A stretch of DNA of 64,000 nt from Phoebastria nigripes (taxonomy: Eukaryota; Chordata; Aves; Procellariiformes; Diomedeidae), in NCBI GenBank assembly GCA_035582835.1, contig JAYKAV010002964.1:447658-511657 (forward strand), written 5' to 3'. Of this stretch, positions 24,722 through 36,127 are shown one piece after another. The position numbers were made by a program, and so were the translations under genes. The stretch's first letter is position 1, and every line of letters begins with the position of its first letter. The notes under the pieces were generated by a model that saw only the letters and a list, made by a program, of their open reading frames with translations, was not told where the DNA came from and ran no database searches.

Positions 24722-24735
24722 GGGGGGGGGGGGGG
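24722..24735 (+). repeat. Run of 14 G
   Basis: An uninterrupted G homopolymer after TAAGATGTTTT. It could form a G-quadruplex, or its length could be an assembly artefact. Confidence 0.9.
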
Positions 24736-24883
24736 CAACACCAAAATAAAAGGCTTCATTTATTCATTTGGTTTTGAAAATTTGAACCTATGTTTATGTT
24801 TCTTATTGTAACAGACAGTAAAGTAGGAGAGTTTGTTTTTCTCAGGGTAGAAATCTCTGCCTGCTGATAGTCACTAAAATATA

Positions 24884-24958
24884 ACCACCACCCCTTCCCC
24901 CAAAAAAACCACCACCAACAACAACAACAAAAACCCCAAAACCCAAAAAAGGAAAAAA
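24884..24958 (+). repeat. A/C-rich low-complexity tract
   Basis: Irregular ACC, AAC and CCCAAAA units, including (CAA)n. No cytosine-free or long pure unit. Confidence 0.8.
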
Positions 24959-25808
24959 ATTAATCAAAATCACATGATTGAAAGACTTTGTCTTATGTTA
25001 TATGAACTATGAGAAAAAAGTGGCATGGCTGGCTCTGGTTTACACTCTATAGTCGTTTCAAATGTCCAGGGAGTAAAATGCTATTAAATGTTCAATAACT
25101 TCTCTTGGAGTACAGGTCTTCAACTAGCTCTCTGAGGACCTTATATGCTAGGTCCTCTGCCTCTTTCTACATGGCTGCAATGACAGTGTTGTGTTCAACA
25201 TCTCTTGTTTCCTTTTCTTGCAAGCTGTCCAAAGCTAATGCCTACCACTTCTCCCCTCTCTTTAGACTCTTCTTCACAATTTGCAAGGTCTTGACTGTGC
25301 ATGTAGATGAACCTAGCCATGACACCTTGCCAGTGGCTATGTTGAAGTAAGTACAAATGGACATAACCTCAGCCATTTAGGGAACTGTATCCCCATCTCC
25401 TCCACCACTTCCATAGCTGTAGCAGTCACAGCACAGCACCTGGCTAGTGCTATGCCCAGCAAGCTCAAGAGAAGATACCAAACCACTTGGTTAGCACATG
25501 TTGTCTCAACACCTCCCTGGGAATGAGATCTGGCCTGTGAGCTGCCAGCTGGCTTATGCTATATGTCTTTCAAAACTTAAAAAGACCAGATCCTTGTAGG
25601 TACCTGCCCCTGCACAACTTCCATCACTGGAGATTTTAAAAACAGATCTTCTATAGCAGCAATTTCTAACCAATCACCAAAAACTATATACAGTGAGGTA
25701 CAGATTAGTTTTCTAATAAAGTTAGAGTCTAATCACTGACTGAACATAAATGCTTATAGCAATCATGGGAGAAGGTCTTCTTCAGAAAGGTGAACATATC
25801 TCAAGCTC

Positions 25809-25854
25809 AAACACAACTTCTTTTGCAATTTAAACACAACTTCTTTTGCAATTT
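25809..25854 (+). repeat. Exact 23-bp tandem duplication
   Basis: The 23-base unit beginning AAACACAACTTC and ending GCAATTT occurs at 25809-25831 and again, without change, at 25832-25854. The absence of differences points to recent slippage. Confidence 0.95.
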
Positions 25855-27535
25855 ATAAAAGTTTTATTATCTGTTTTTTATTGCTTTGTATTTGTATTTG
25901 ACTTGTTCTTCTTTCATCCCTGACTTGAGATAAGTGTGTATCTGAAGGAGCTAAAAGCCACCAAATGTGGCTGTTGGAAGGGCACATGAAATTTGCCTGG
26001 GTGCAGGTGGTAGAATCAGAAATATCCTACGTAAGATCAGCTCTGCAGTGCCAGAAAGGCTGGGTGAGTGTGTGAGCATACAAATATATAACACTCTAGG
26101 GAGGAAAGCTGCATAAGAAGCTGAGGAGTTTTCTCTGAAAGAAAGTTCCATGCCCCAGTTATCCCATTGCCAGCGCTGTGGGTTGCCAAAGCGCGTCTGT
26201 GTGCTATATAAAGTCTATACTGCTTGCACTTCACACGTTAGGAGAGAGGCACTGAAACTCACTTCTGCTTAAGTACCTATGGTGCTTGTGGGGCAGACCA
26301 TAATCTACTTCTCACTTTGGCAGTCTATAAGACTTCTCTGACAGCTCTGAAAACAAATATCATTCNTGGAGTATTAGCAGAGCCAAAAGCAACAGTTAGA
26401 TCTCACCATTACCTACAGCTGATTTCATAGCAAAGGCGTCTTGTGCCGTTCAATCTTTAACCATGATTCAACTTGGACTTTCAGTCTCCCAGGAAAATGA
26501 CTTGTTCTTATGCCCAGCACTAGCAAGTGCATTGTTTATAGGCTCACAAGAAAAACATAAGCACTGAAAAAAATTCTATCTATTGTGTGCTAACAAGTCC
26601 CGCTCCTTACTATCTAGTGTTCAATTACTGATATGTTCCTTGAGAGCAACCATGTTGTCTCTCAGCATTTGTTTTGCCAAGCTAGAAAACACTCTCCTTC
26701 CTGGTCTCCTCTCACAAGTTACATTCGTGATTACTCCAATCCTCCTTTCCCTGCAGCTGTTCCCACTTCCATGTCTCCTCCCTTTACCTGACTGACTGTG
26801 CCTGTACACAGGCATCCAGCTGTAGCCTGCTAGCTGCCTTGCAAAATAGTGTTAGCAATCCTCTCTCCCCATTGAAAACATCTCTGGCATTTGCTTTCCC
26901 ATACTCATATCACATTGATTATTGACAGAAATTCTAAAAATTAATATCTATATACAAATATATTTCTCATTTCCAAAGGATGGTCCTGAGTTTATAGGAG
27001 AAATTCCTGTTTGCCCCTTGCACTTTGCATTGTTCGCCCCTTTCAATTATTTCAGACCTGTTGCTGATCTTGGTTTTTTTCTTTCTGTGAAATTCCAGCC
27101 CTTTCCTCTGCTGCTGATGCTGTTCAAACATGTATTATCTGCACATATCATTAGTATACAAGATTATTACAAAACTACTAATTAATGTGTGGTCACAAGA
27201 TCAATTCCAAGGGAATCCCACCACTGACTGCCTCCAGCTGAATGCTTCCTCATCCAGCACAGCCTATTTTCACAGCGGAACATTGGCTTAAATATGCATT
27301 TTAATGGCATGGTATCTTCTGGCAGTCAAATCTTCTGTGTGGTCACAGTAATTAGGACCTCTCTGATACCAAGCACCTCTTTACAGGCTACAGCACACCA
27401 CCCATCACTTTCAGAAGACAGTGAAAGACGTAGGCTGTGCAGCATCTCTCAGAAATACACCATTATTCAGTCTGTACCTGTAAGCATGGTAATATTCTTA
27501 ATAGTTTGTATTTGCGCATACCAGGGCTGTGTCTG

Positions 27536-27795
27536 ATCCAGCTTGCCCTCACTGGGCCTGATCCTGACCCCCACCCACAGGCTGACATCCCAGCCTGTCC
27601 TTGGCCAGTCCCCATCCCCAAGGAGGTGCCCAATGCCCAGGACTGGGGATGCCCCTGTTTCCCCTGGCTGCCCTGCTCCCTGGCTGGGGTGGTGGGATGG
27701 GCCCTGGATGGTGAGGTCCTGCCTTGCCACCCCAGGGGATGCCCCACATCTCCTGGCCTCCAGTCCTCAGGGAATTGCTGGTCCACACAGTGTCT
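27536..27795. other. GC-rich block of unknown origin
   Basis: About 250 bases, far richer in G and C than the DNA on either side, with repeated words such as CCCAGG, GGGGATGCCCC and CCTGGCTG. Long frames are open on both strands (for example 27437-27871 plus, 27463-27801 minus), which is expected where stop codons are rare. CpG is not abundant, so it is not a classic CpG island. It could be a fragment of a GC-rich LTR or a minisatellite remnant; I cannot name it. Confidence 0.55.
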
Positions 27796-30700
27796 TAGCA
27801 ATTACTGGAGTCAAGATGGAGCTCTTTGGTGCCAATTGCTTTGCCTGTTTCTGTCACAACATGTGTTGTGATCATCCATACAGGTTTTCCACGGGTCTGA
27901 TATTGCATAATCATTTTTATTGCCCAAATTTCTGCATACCACTTAAGCCAGGGTTATGAACGGAACCGTCTGCATTGCTACATGCTACATTTCATGCCAG
28001 CTGGGGTTTGGAAGTGAAAAGTTGTATTTTGTTGGAACCATGTCTTTTACTCATTTTATCTGTTCTACATTCATACACATATGAATATGAATATACTATC
28101 AGATTTTCCCATTAGTTTTTGAGATATCTTGAGCTATTTTGTTTGAAGTTCTACAGTCAGGGAACTGTGAAATCTAAGCAGGGAAGAAATTAATGATAAA
28201 AAACCCAACACATGGAACTGTTGCATTTAGGTTTGGATACAAATCTGGTAAAATATCACCATGGTTCATGTGGTGCAGCTGAAGGCATTGGAATACTTTC
28301 AGTCTAAGGCCAGACAAGACATCTTGTGCATGGGGAATGGAATGGTTTCAAGGCTCCCATGTTGGTATATCATCCAGGTCTGTCCAGCACATAGTCACTG
28401 CACACAAACATGAACATCATGTGCTCACAACCAGAGATATTTCCTGCTTCTGAGAAAAAAAATCAGAAAATTGCTGGATCTAAGCTAAGTGGCCAACATT
28501 GAGGCCAAATTTAAAGGTAAAGGATTGAGACAGTCTGGGTGTAGGATATACATTCATTTGCATTGCATGGAGCAGGTATTGACACCTCTTAAAAGTGCAT
28601 GATTGAATTGTAACATTATGTCCTGTCTCCTTTGCATTGTTCAAGTGGAAGAAAAAAAGTTAGATTATGTCTAGCCTTGACTCCATCAGACACGGCTGCA
28701 AAACAGCCCTGTTCATCTCTGGGGAGGCAGCATAGGAAAGATTATTCCAGAAACTGTACACCAGTAATATCAAGCTTTTGGACTGCTTAGTGTCCAGGTT
28801 CTCACCCAAGCCTAGGACAGAGGGGTCCCAAATGCCACTTTCCCACTTCCCAAAGGTGGGATTATGCCAGGCCAGAGGTTAGAGCAATACCACTTCACTA
28901 GGCTGCTCCAGCCACAAAGAGTGGGACTTGGAGCCCAGTCCCACACTAGCAAATGTTAGGAGGGGGAGAAGCTGCAATGGCAGGAGTTGGGGATGCCCAG
29001 TCCATCTGTATTTCCACCTACTGTGTATGTTGGCAAGGCAAGAAAGGAAAAAAAAAACTCTGCTGGTATGTATGTTTTTGCTTTGTTTCAGTTCTACAGG
29101 GCTGGCCAGCCAGCATCCTTCGCAAGCGAAGACCTCCTTCAGGTTTGGTACTAGTTTATTTCCTTTGAGGAGAGAGTTCAAAAAATATATCCATTTGCAA
29201 ATATAAGCTAAAAGCCAATTACTAGCATAACTCAGTGCTCAACAGCACTTTAGACAGCCATTTCAAATGCCATCCATTCATTAACCAGCAGGAGGGGCAT
29301 AAAAAACCCAGAGAATGTTTTGTGGTTATCGGACAGACTGAATGTATGGCAATCATTGTAAAAGCCCTTTTTGCATACGATGCAGCAAAACCANGAAAAG
29401 TTGGTGGATTTCAAGCCAGAACACTCACCTGTTGCTCGAAAAATCTCTTTTTTTCTATACCACATATTACATATGGTAACCTTGGCAAATGCCTAGTTAG
29501 CGGATGTGCAAGTATATTTTTGTGGGCATGCAGGACACTGTTAAACCTCATCTCTAACTTGTTAATTAAAATAAAATGGTCAATTCCTCCCAACAGGTTG
29601 CTTTGCAGGGAGACAGGGAATCTATCCTGTTCTGTATGGCAGCTGACTTCAGGGACACGGTCCAATCAAAACCCCAGTCTGCATCCTGCCCTTGCTCTGC
29701 CCTTCAGAGACCAGACTCCATAGACCTTGCAATACCCTCCTGAAGAGGGAAAATAAGCTTAAAGTGCCACTGATGGTGTCCTGACTGGCACAGAGATACG
29801 GCTCCATCACAGTTCACATTACTAATTTCCCAGAGATCTAAAGGCATGAGGGTGAAATCAAAGCTGCTGCAGTGCTGAATGCAGCAGCAGACAATTTTAC
29901 AAAAATGAGAGTGCTCATACAATTGCTCAGTTCTTTTGCTTCTCAGTCACATGAATAAAAACCTAGACTGCTGGAACTCTTTTTCTTTCCCCCTTCTTTT
30001 TACTTGCTTCCCCCCCTGCCCCCCAATATGGTAGAAATAGAGGTGTTCTGGATATAGACTGTGGGCTAGTTACCCAATTATGAATGGGGAAGCTAGCGTT
30101 ATGCTAATATAGTAAAAGGCTATGACACTGTTAGAGTCACCATTAAACTACTACAGTAAATAAGGTACTACGGTACTTTTTTATGGACCTCTTTATCTTA
30201 AGCAGTTTTTTTCCTCCTCATATTATCTATACCCCTGTAGAGAGAATAGTTGCCTACTATGAAAGAATTCATAAGGTTGTAGCTTTTATTACTGTTTAAA
30301 TTGCCAGAAACATTAAGACATCATTGGTGACAAAAGTAACAACTAGCCAAAGCAGGAGGGAAGTAACATTTTTCCATTATCTGTTTCTTTTCATTTAAAT
30401 TTTCTATCTGTCTTGAAATAAGAAAAGAACAGTTCTATTCTGTCTTGAAAACATTTCACAATATTCACTCTTCAGCTTTGCTCCAAGACTTATTTAAGGA
30501 TGAAATTATGAAAATACTCCTTAATCCTATATATTTGCTCATATAAGTAGACCTTCAATGAAATATTTGGAATAATATAATTGTTTAAAATTAATCTACC
30601 TAGCTATCTATATTCAGAATGGAATATTAAGTGAATAATCTTATTACAGTTGAGTAAGTCAGTCCTAGGAAAAAATGTTTCTGATTTATTTTGCTATTTT

Positions 30701-31689
30701 TTCCTGCCTGAGCACTGGGCAGCCCATTCCTCAAGTTTATTGTTGCGTGATGCAGAATACCACCAGTGAACAAGTCTTGAAAGCCAATTCTGCAGCTATT
30801 TAACTTTACACTTTTTGAGTGGGTTGCTGACAGCTTGTTAAGTTCAGCATCAGAATAAGACTTTAGAGTCCTAGTCTGGAGCTGCTGCTAAGTGACTCAT
30901 TAAGAATATTTAACAGTCAGAATTTAGACTGTTCTTTAACGTTGATTGATATAAATCAGATGATTTCTTTTTCAACAAACACAAGTGTATTCCTAAGTCT
31001 AAAACTCATAATTGCAAATATAAAATTTGCTTTCTGAATATGTTGTATTTTGAGCAAACCCAACACAATTCACCTGAAGATCTTTCTCTGTAAACTCTCT
31101 CAGATACAACTTGCTTGATATGTAAATCCTTGTCCAGCTCTGGGACAGTGTCTGGGAGAAAGAACAGAAGAATGAATGACCTTATGCTCTAATTGCCAAG
31201 AAGCATCATGGTGACTCAAAGAAGAGTCAGCTTAATATCATCTCATTGAAAAGTTAATATTTAATTTTGGACTGAAATATTTTGATTCAGAAAAGTCTAA
31301 CTCCTCATTTTTTACTTTTCCAAATTACAATTTTTCTAAGTATTAATTTTTATGAAATTATTTGCCTAGGCACTAGAACGGCAGAAGAAATTGAGATGTT
31401 GATGAAATGCAAAGTAATACACAAGGGAAACTTCCCATGTAAGCGGGCATAAATGATGATGGTTTCTAAATTAGCTATCATCATTCAGAAAATATTTGAA
31501 TGGTTCTCTGAAAACAGTAGCACAATGTTCTGCAATGATCATAAAGGCAAATCTAATGTTAGAAGTTATTAGGAATTGTATGGGGAACAAAACAGAAAAT
31601 ATTTTTGCACCGCTTTATAAATCCACGGCATGCTCACATCTTGAACACAAACCAATTCAATCAATTTGGAAACAGTACAGTGTAGTTTT
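27796..31689. other. No gene seen; noncoding DNA
   Basis: The longest frame is 29235-29723 plus (162 codons, one N). It has no recognisable domain and contains many Cys, Leu and Ser codons as a chance frame would. A C-rich patch lies at about 30010-30024. No repeat I can name. Confidence 0.5.
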
Positions 31690-32225
31690 AAAGTCATGGT
31701 AAGGGTGATTAGAAATACAGAACAGATTCCATGTGAGTACAGCCTGCAGCTCTTCATTTTGGAAAAGGCAAGACTGAAGGAAGTCACCAAAGAGGTCTAC
31801 ACAATCTTAACTAGTAGACAAGCATTAATTACAAGCTATTTTGAGTGAATATAAGAACTAGAGGTGCCCCAATGCTTTTATTAGAAAGAGCAAATGAATA
31901 AAACTACTTTTACACAACTTACAAGTAAATTGCCAAACTCATTATTGCAAGGTGTAGAGGTGAGTGAAAGTTTAAAAGTATTCAAAACTGGCCTAGATAG
32001 TTCCTCGGAAAGGTCTGTTGGTGTGGTGTTAAACATGATGGAAGTGATGCAACATCTAGCATTTGTCAATTCTAAGGAAGGTGGCTTAGGGCACCAAGGA
32101 AGAGCCACCCTCTCTATTCCCTGTTTCTTACATTCATCTTAAGTATTTGCAGCTGATCCCTGTAGGAAGGAACGTTTGGGGCTGGATAGACTTTTGATGT
32201 GACCCAGAACGACACTTCATAGAGA
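31690..32225 (+). mobile_element. Very old CR1/L3-like LINE 3' fragment
   Basis: The pieces ACACAACTTACAAGTAAATT, CAAACTCATTATTGCAAGGT (the 'aactcattaccacaggatgt' equivalent), and GGGCTGGATAGACTTTTGAT followed by GTGACCCAGAACGACACTTC (the 'ggactagatggaccttt-ggtctgacccagtatggcacttc' equivalent) occur in the right order. This end type belongs to an old CR1-like lineage distinct from the copies at 3990 and 40880. It is strongly diverged. Confidence 0.65.
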
Positions 32226-32527
32226 CTTAAGAAATATAGGTAGAGAATTAGGTCCTGAAGCCAAGATCAGCATAGATCATTGCACAGGACACTTTTAATA
32301 CATTCAACTGTCTTTGCAGAGTGGGTTTGCATTTTTTAAACATGTTTGGAGTCTGAAAACAGGTAGAATTCCCTAGTTTGTGTGACTGTAAATTTAAGCA
32401 ATGCCTTGTGTTATTTGCTTTCCTTTAACTCTTTTTATAAGCCGGATTGCTGAAATCAGCAACTTCTGCATACTCTAGTGTACTATGAGATGCATTTTTT
32501 CTCTTATCGTTCACTCAGTGCCTGTGT

Positions 32528-32607
32528 ATCAGATCTTCAGATGGAGTAAACAACAATTCATTGATACCAATGATGCTACAACAGTTTACACCAGCTGAGA
32601 ATCTGAT
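32528..32607 (+). repeat. Imperfect palindrome, old MITE-like/hairpin repeat relic
   Basis: The 24-base left arm (32528-32551, starting ATCAGATCTTCAG) pairs with the right arm (32584-32607, ending GCTGAGAATCTGAT) at 20 of 24 positions. The 32-base loop itself has a smaller inverted pair (TCATTG/CAATGA). The right arm GTTTACACCAGCTGAGAATC is a word I associate with an abundant ancient repeat in birds, crocodilians and turtles. Confidence 0.75.
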
Positions 32608-35601
32608 CCTTCCAATTAGGATGGGAGGAGAGCGTGGAGAGAGCAGTTGTCCTTATGCCTTTACAATGAGTATCTGAAACACTAACATTGCTATTAACAG
32701 AATTTACAATAAGCTTGGTAAAGATGAGCTGCAGTCACATCAGTTTTTCCCAGTGCTGACACAGCTTCCTGGTACAAACTTCATTCACGCAGGGGCCAGG
32801 GAAGTTCAGGCATAAAACAATTATGACACGCTCCTGCTTCGAGTTGCTCCTTTTGCTGTCAAACTCAAAAGAAGCAGAGAAAATTGGAGAAATCTCATAC
32901 AAGAAGATTTTGGCAGGTTTTTGTTACAGGCTTTGTTTGTTCAAGTTTGTTTGGATAAAGGGTTTCTTTGGAACAGGTTAGATGGAGCAGAAAGTGTCCT
33001 GAAAGCTGGGATCCAAAGCGTTCATTTAATGAATGGGGGGTTTATGGGCTTTTGTTGCTCCCCTATATATGAATCATTTGCAAGTCACCAAAATCAGCAA
33101 GAAAACCACAAGCAAACCACTCCCTCCCTCATCCCTCTCCCCCCCAAAAAACCCAAACCAAACAACACAGAAACCTTGTCCTTCCAAAAGATGCAGACTG
33201 GAAGGGTCTGCAGTTTGGAAATCTGTATGTTCAAACTTTCTCCCAGTAGGAACCATTTTTGCCAAATGTTAAAAGCAGAGGCAAAGCAAATGCTAACCAC
33301 CTCCTGTTCCCTCTTAGTCCTGAAAAGCATGGCTAAGTAGTTGGAGCAGTCTTCTGGAAAGTTGGAAAGTGTCAGACTCTAAGACTTCCCCTAGAATTAT
33401 TACTGACATATCTCCCGTTTGAGGATTTCCAGTGCTTTCACATTGAATTAAGCATAGGGGGAGCTAAGGGCAGCCAACAACTCCCTGAAGAAAACCTCAA
33501 TGGTTAGGAGCTATGGGCTACATTTACAAAGGTCTCTAGTTGCCTTAAAATGTCAGTAGATGCCTGGCCAGAAGCAAGTAGGCACTCAGCTCCTCAGGAT
33601 GTGCAGGAAAATCCTCACAGGGTGCCTGTGTGTAAGTTAAAAGACTAAAGCTACAAATCTATATTCTGCCATGGCAACATCCTAACTGACGCTTCCGTAT
33701 GACATAGGGATACTTTTCCCAGATGATGAGGGAATGATTGGGGGACTCCTCCTGCAAGGTACTGGGTGCCCCTGCTTCCCACCAAAGTCTCCAATACCAG
33801 GGAGAGAAAAACTCCACAGACCAGGCTTCTCATTAGAAAATGCCAAATTCTGAAAGCAACCAGAGTCAGTGGGAGTTCTCCTGGAAGAAAAGGTTCAGCA
33901 CTAACTGATATGTAAATTCAAAGCACTATTTATTACAAGCTCTATTCACGGTTGACAGTGAGAAATTGTTAGCAGGTAGAAGAACAGAGCCATCTGGCAG
34001 CAGCTTTTATCTTTCCCAGGTATTTTTGACCCAAATACTGCCAAAATACCCAGTCCTTTTGCTTGATTGTTAGTGTTTGCAAATTGACAGTCAGGTGTTT
34101 CATTCCATCCACAGGTTTTCTGCCTTTCCTCTTCTAATATTCTTGTGCTCTGCATTGTGAGAACTTGATCTAATCACTTTTTCTCAGATTTATCCTTTTC
34201 ATTTTCCAGACATCAGCATTAGATCCTGCTGTTCTTGTCCTCATGCAAAAAGAAAAGACTTTCTCTCCTGCAACATTTCGCATACCCTTTGAGCTGGTAT
34301 AAACAATGTGAGGAAGAGCAGAGGAAAGGGAAACTCTCAGATGTCTGCTGCACCAACTGACACCACAAATGTCTTTAAGTATCCTTACCAGGCCTTACTC
34401 AAGAACAAGTGTGTGTGAAGTGGTGAAGACCGCAAGACCTTAAAGGCTGTCCTTTGCAGAACTGCCTGACTGCCTTGCAACCCCACACGTTTCAGGAGTT
34501 GGAGCACATGTCCAGGATTTCACCACGCTTTCTGGGAGAGGGATCCCAGATACGGTGCAGCAAGGGCACCACAGTTTGCAGGCCTTATAGAGAGCTGTGC
34601 TTTGGTAGGGAAATGCTCCTTCACACTCTGCCCCTGCTCAAGCACATGCAATCTGTCCCAGCAGGGAGCAGAGCCATGTGTGAACATGCAGGGAGGAGAT
34701 GGGCGCAGTTAAACAGAGCTTCTTTTTAAACTCTTCTGTCTTCTAAAGTGCTGAGACTCACACAAAACCACTGGGTGCTAAATGCCCCCTGGGATGAATC
34801 TTTAAAAGACAGAAAATTACTTGACACATGTCCAGCTGGAATGAAATAGAAACACAACAGCACTAGTTACAAAGAAAAATATATGTCCAATATATTCGTT
34901 CAACAGAACAATCATTGGCAGTGCTGAAAAAGAAAAGGAATTTGTTTCAACTGCCATTGTCAGGGATTTCCAATGTAATTGTCAGGTAAGGACCTAATTC
35001 TTATTGTTAGACCATAGGCTACATATGTCTTTCACAATCCTCTCTTCCATTCATTGTTATTTTTATCTGGACAATGCTTGTTTTAAATGAAAACAGTATT
35101 TAAATTTTAATATTTGTAGTTAATAGTCATCCTCTTGTTCACAGGTGAGGTGCTGAGAAGACTGAGGGAGTGATCCAAGAAAGGTCCAGCCTGTGGAGTG
35201 ACCACTGTGTTGCAGACAGGAGTGGAAAAAATCAGTTCTGACTGGATGATTTCAGTCCCAACAAATCATTCTTTTTTCCTCTCCCTCTTGTTCCCTCTAA
35301 ACGATGCAAAGAAAGGGTATCTCAGAAACAATCCCTTGAAACCTGAGGCAATCAAAGTAAATCTAGGATATGTCAAACAAGAAGAGAATGTAAAAGAGTC
35401 TATTACACGAACTAGGAAAAAGGGACAGGCACCATTGAAAAATCTCCTGTTTGCTGCATGTTTGTTTTTGTAAAAATAATATCTTAAAACCTGTGTGTTT
35501 TCTAGGTTTTCCACGTACACTTATTGCAATTCTATATTCTATTCAAAGTCCTCTTTTCACATTATATAGGACTGGCACATAATGTGATATACATGTTACA
35601 T

Positions 35602-35617
35602 ACACACACACACACAA
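35602..35617. repeat. (AC)8 microsatellite
   Basis: Uninterrupted AC dinucleotides. Confidence 0.9.
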
Positions 35618-36086
35618 AGATTGTGAAGTCAAAGCAACCAAAATGCCAGAAAACAATGGTTAGGGTTGCCTGCACAATTTTAACATGGAGCACTTGGGTA
35701 TATGAATTAGGGCACATTTCCAGTTATATTTCCACACATTACCCACAGCTTTACTCGTCCAGTTTCTATCTTCTCTTCTTTGCTATCCCTTACTACTTCT
35801 ACTATTCATTTTTCCATTTTTCCTTAACATATATTTAATATTTACATCACCTGTACCTTGCTTTAGAAGTCCCATTAGAATCTTTGTCACCCTCTTCTCA
35901 TTCTGTCTTTAACTTAATCTTCCAAAGAACATGCATGTTTTTTGTTTCTTGGTTATGTGAACATGCCTATAGCTAATCCATCCATGTAGTAGATAATAAA
36001 ACCACAAAAACAGAGAAAAAAAAACCCAAACAGAAAGAGGTACTCTTGCATTTTCCCTCAAACTGAAAATTATTTTACTCAACTGG

Positions 36087-36127
36087 AAAAAAAAAAAACA
36101 AGAAAGGAAAAAAAAAGAAAAAGAAGG
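36087..36127 (+). repeat. A-rich tract
   Basis: GGAAAAAAAAAAAACAAG followed by more A runs with single G. It may be an old poly(A) tail, but no retroposed body is recognised upstream. Confidence 0.7.

Larger units (their letters stand above)
23806..27535. other. No gene seen; noncoding DNA with low-complexity patches
   Basis: No supported exon. It contains a G14 run (24722-24735), an A/C-rich tract (24884-24958), a cluster of CRE-like half sites (24217-24301), an exact 23-bp duplication (25809-25854) and an isolated TATA-like site (26205-26213). Frames of 60-90 codons show no domain; some give short hydrophobic stretches, as expected from T-rich DNA. Confidence 0.5.

Noticed and set aside
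27437..27959. Overlapping frames of up to 144 codons on both strands
   Set aside because: They lie in a GC-rich block where stop codons are rare. Frames on both strands being open argues against coding.
29235..29723. 162-codon plus-strand open frame
   Set aside because: No domain, signal or repeat structure recognised; contains an N; overlapping minus-strand frames are also open; composition looks like chance.
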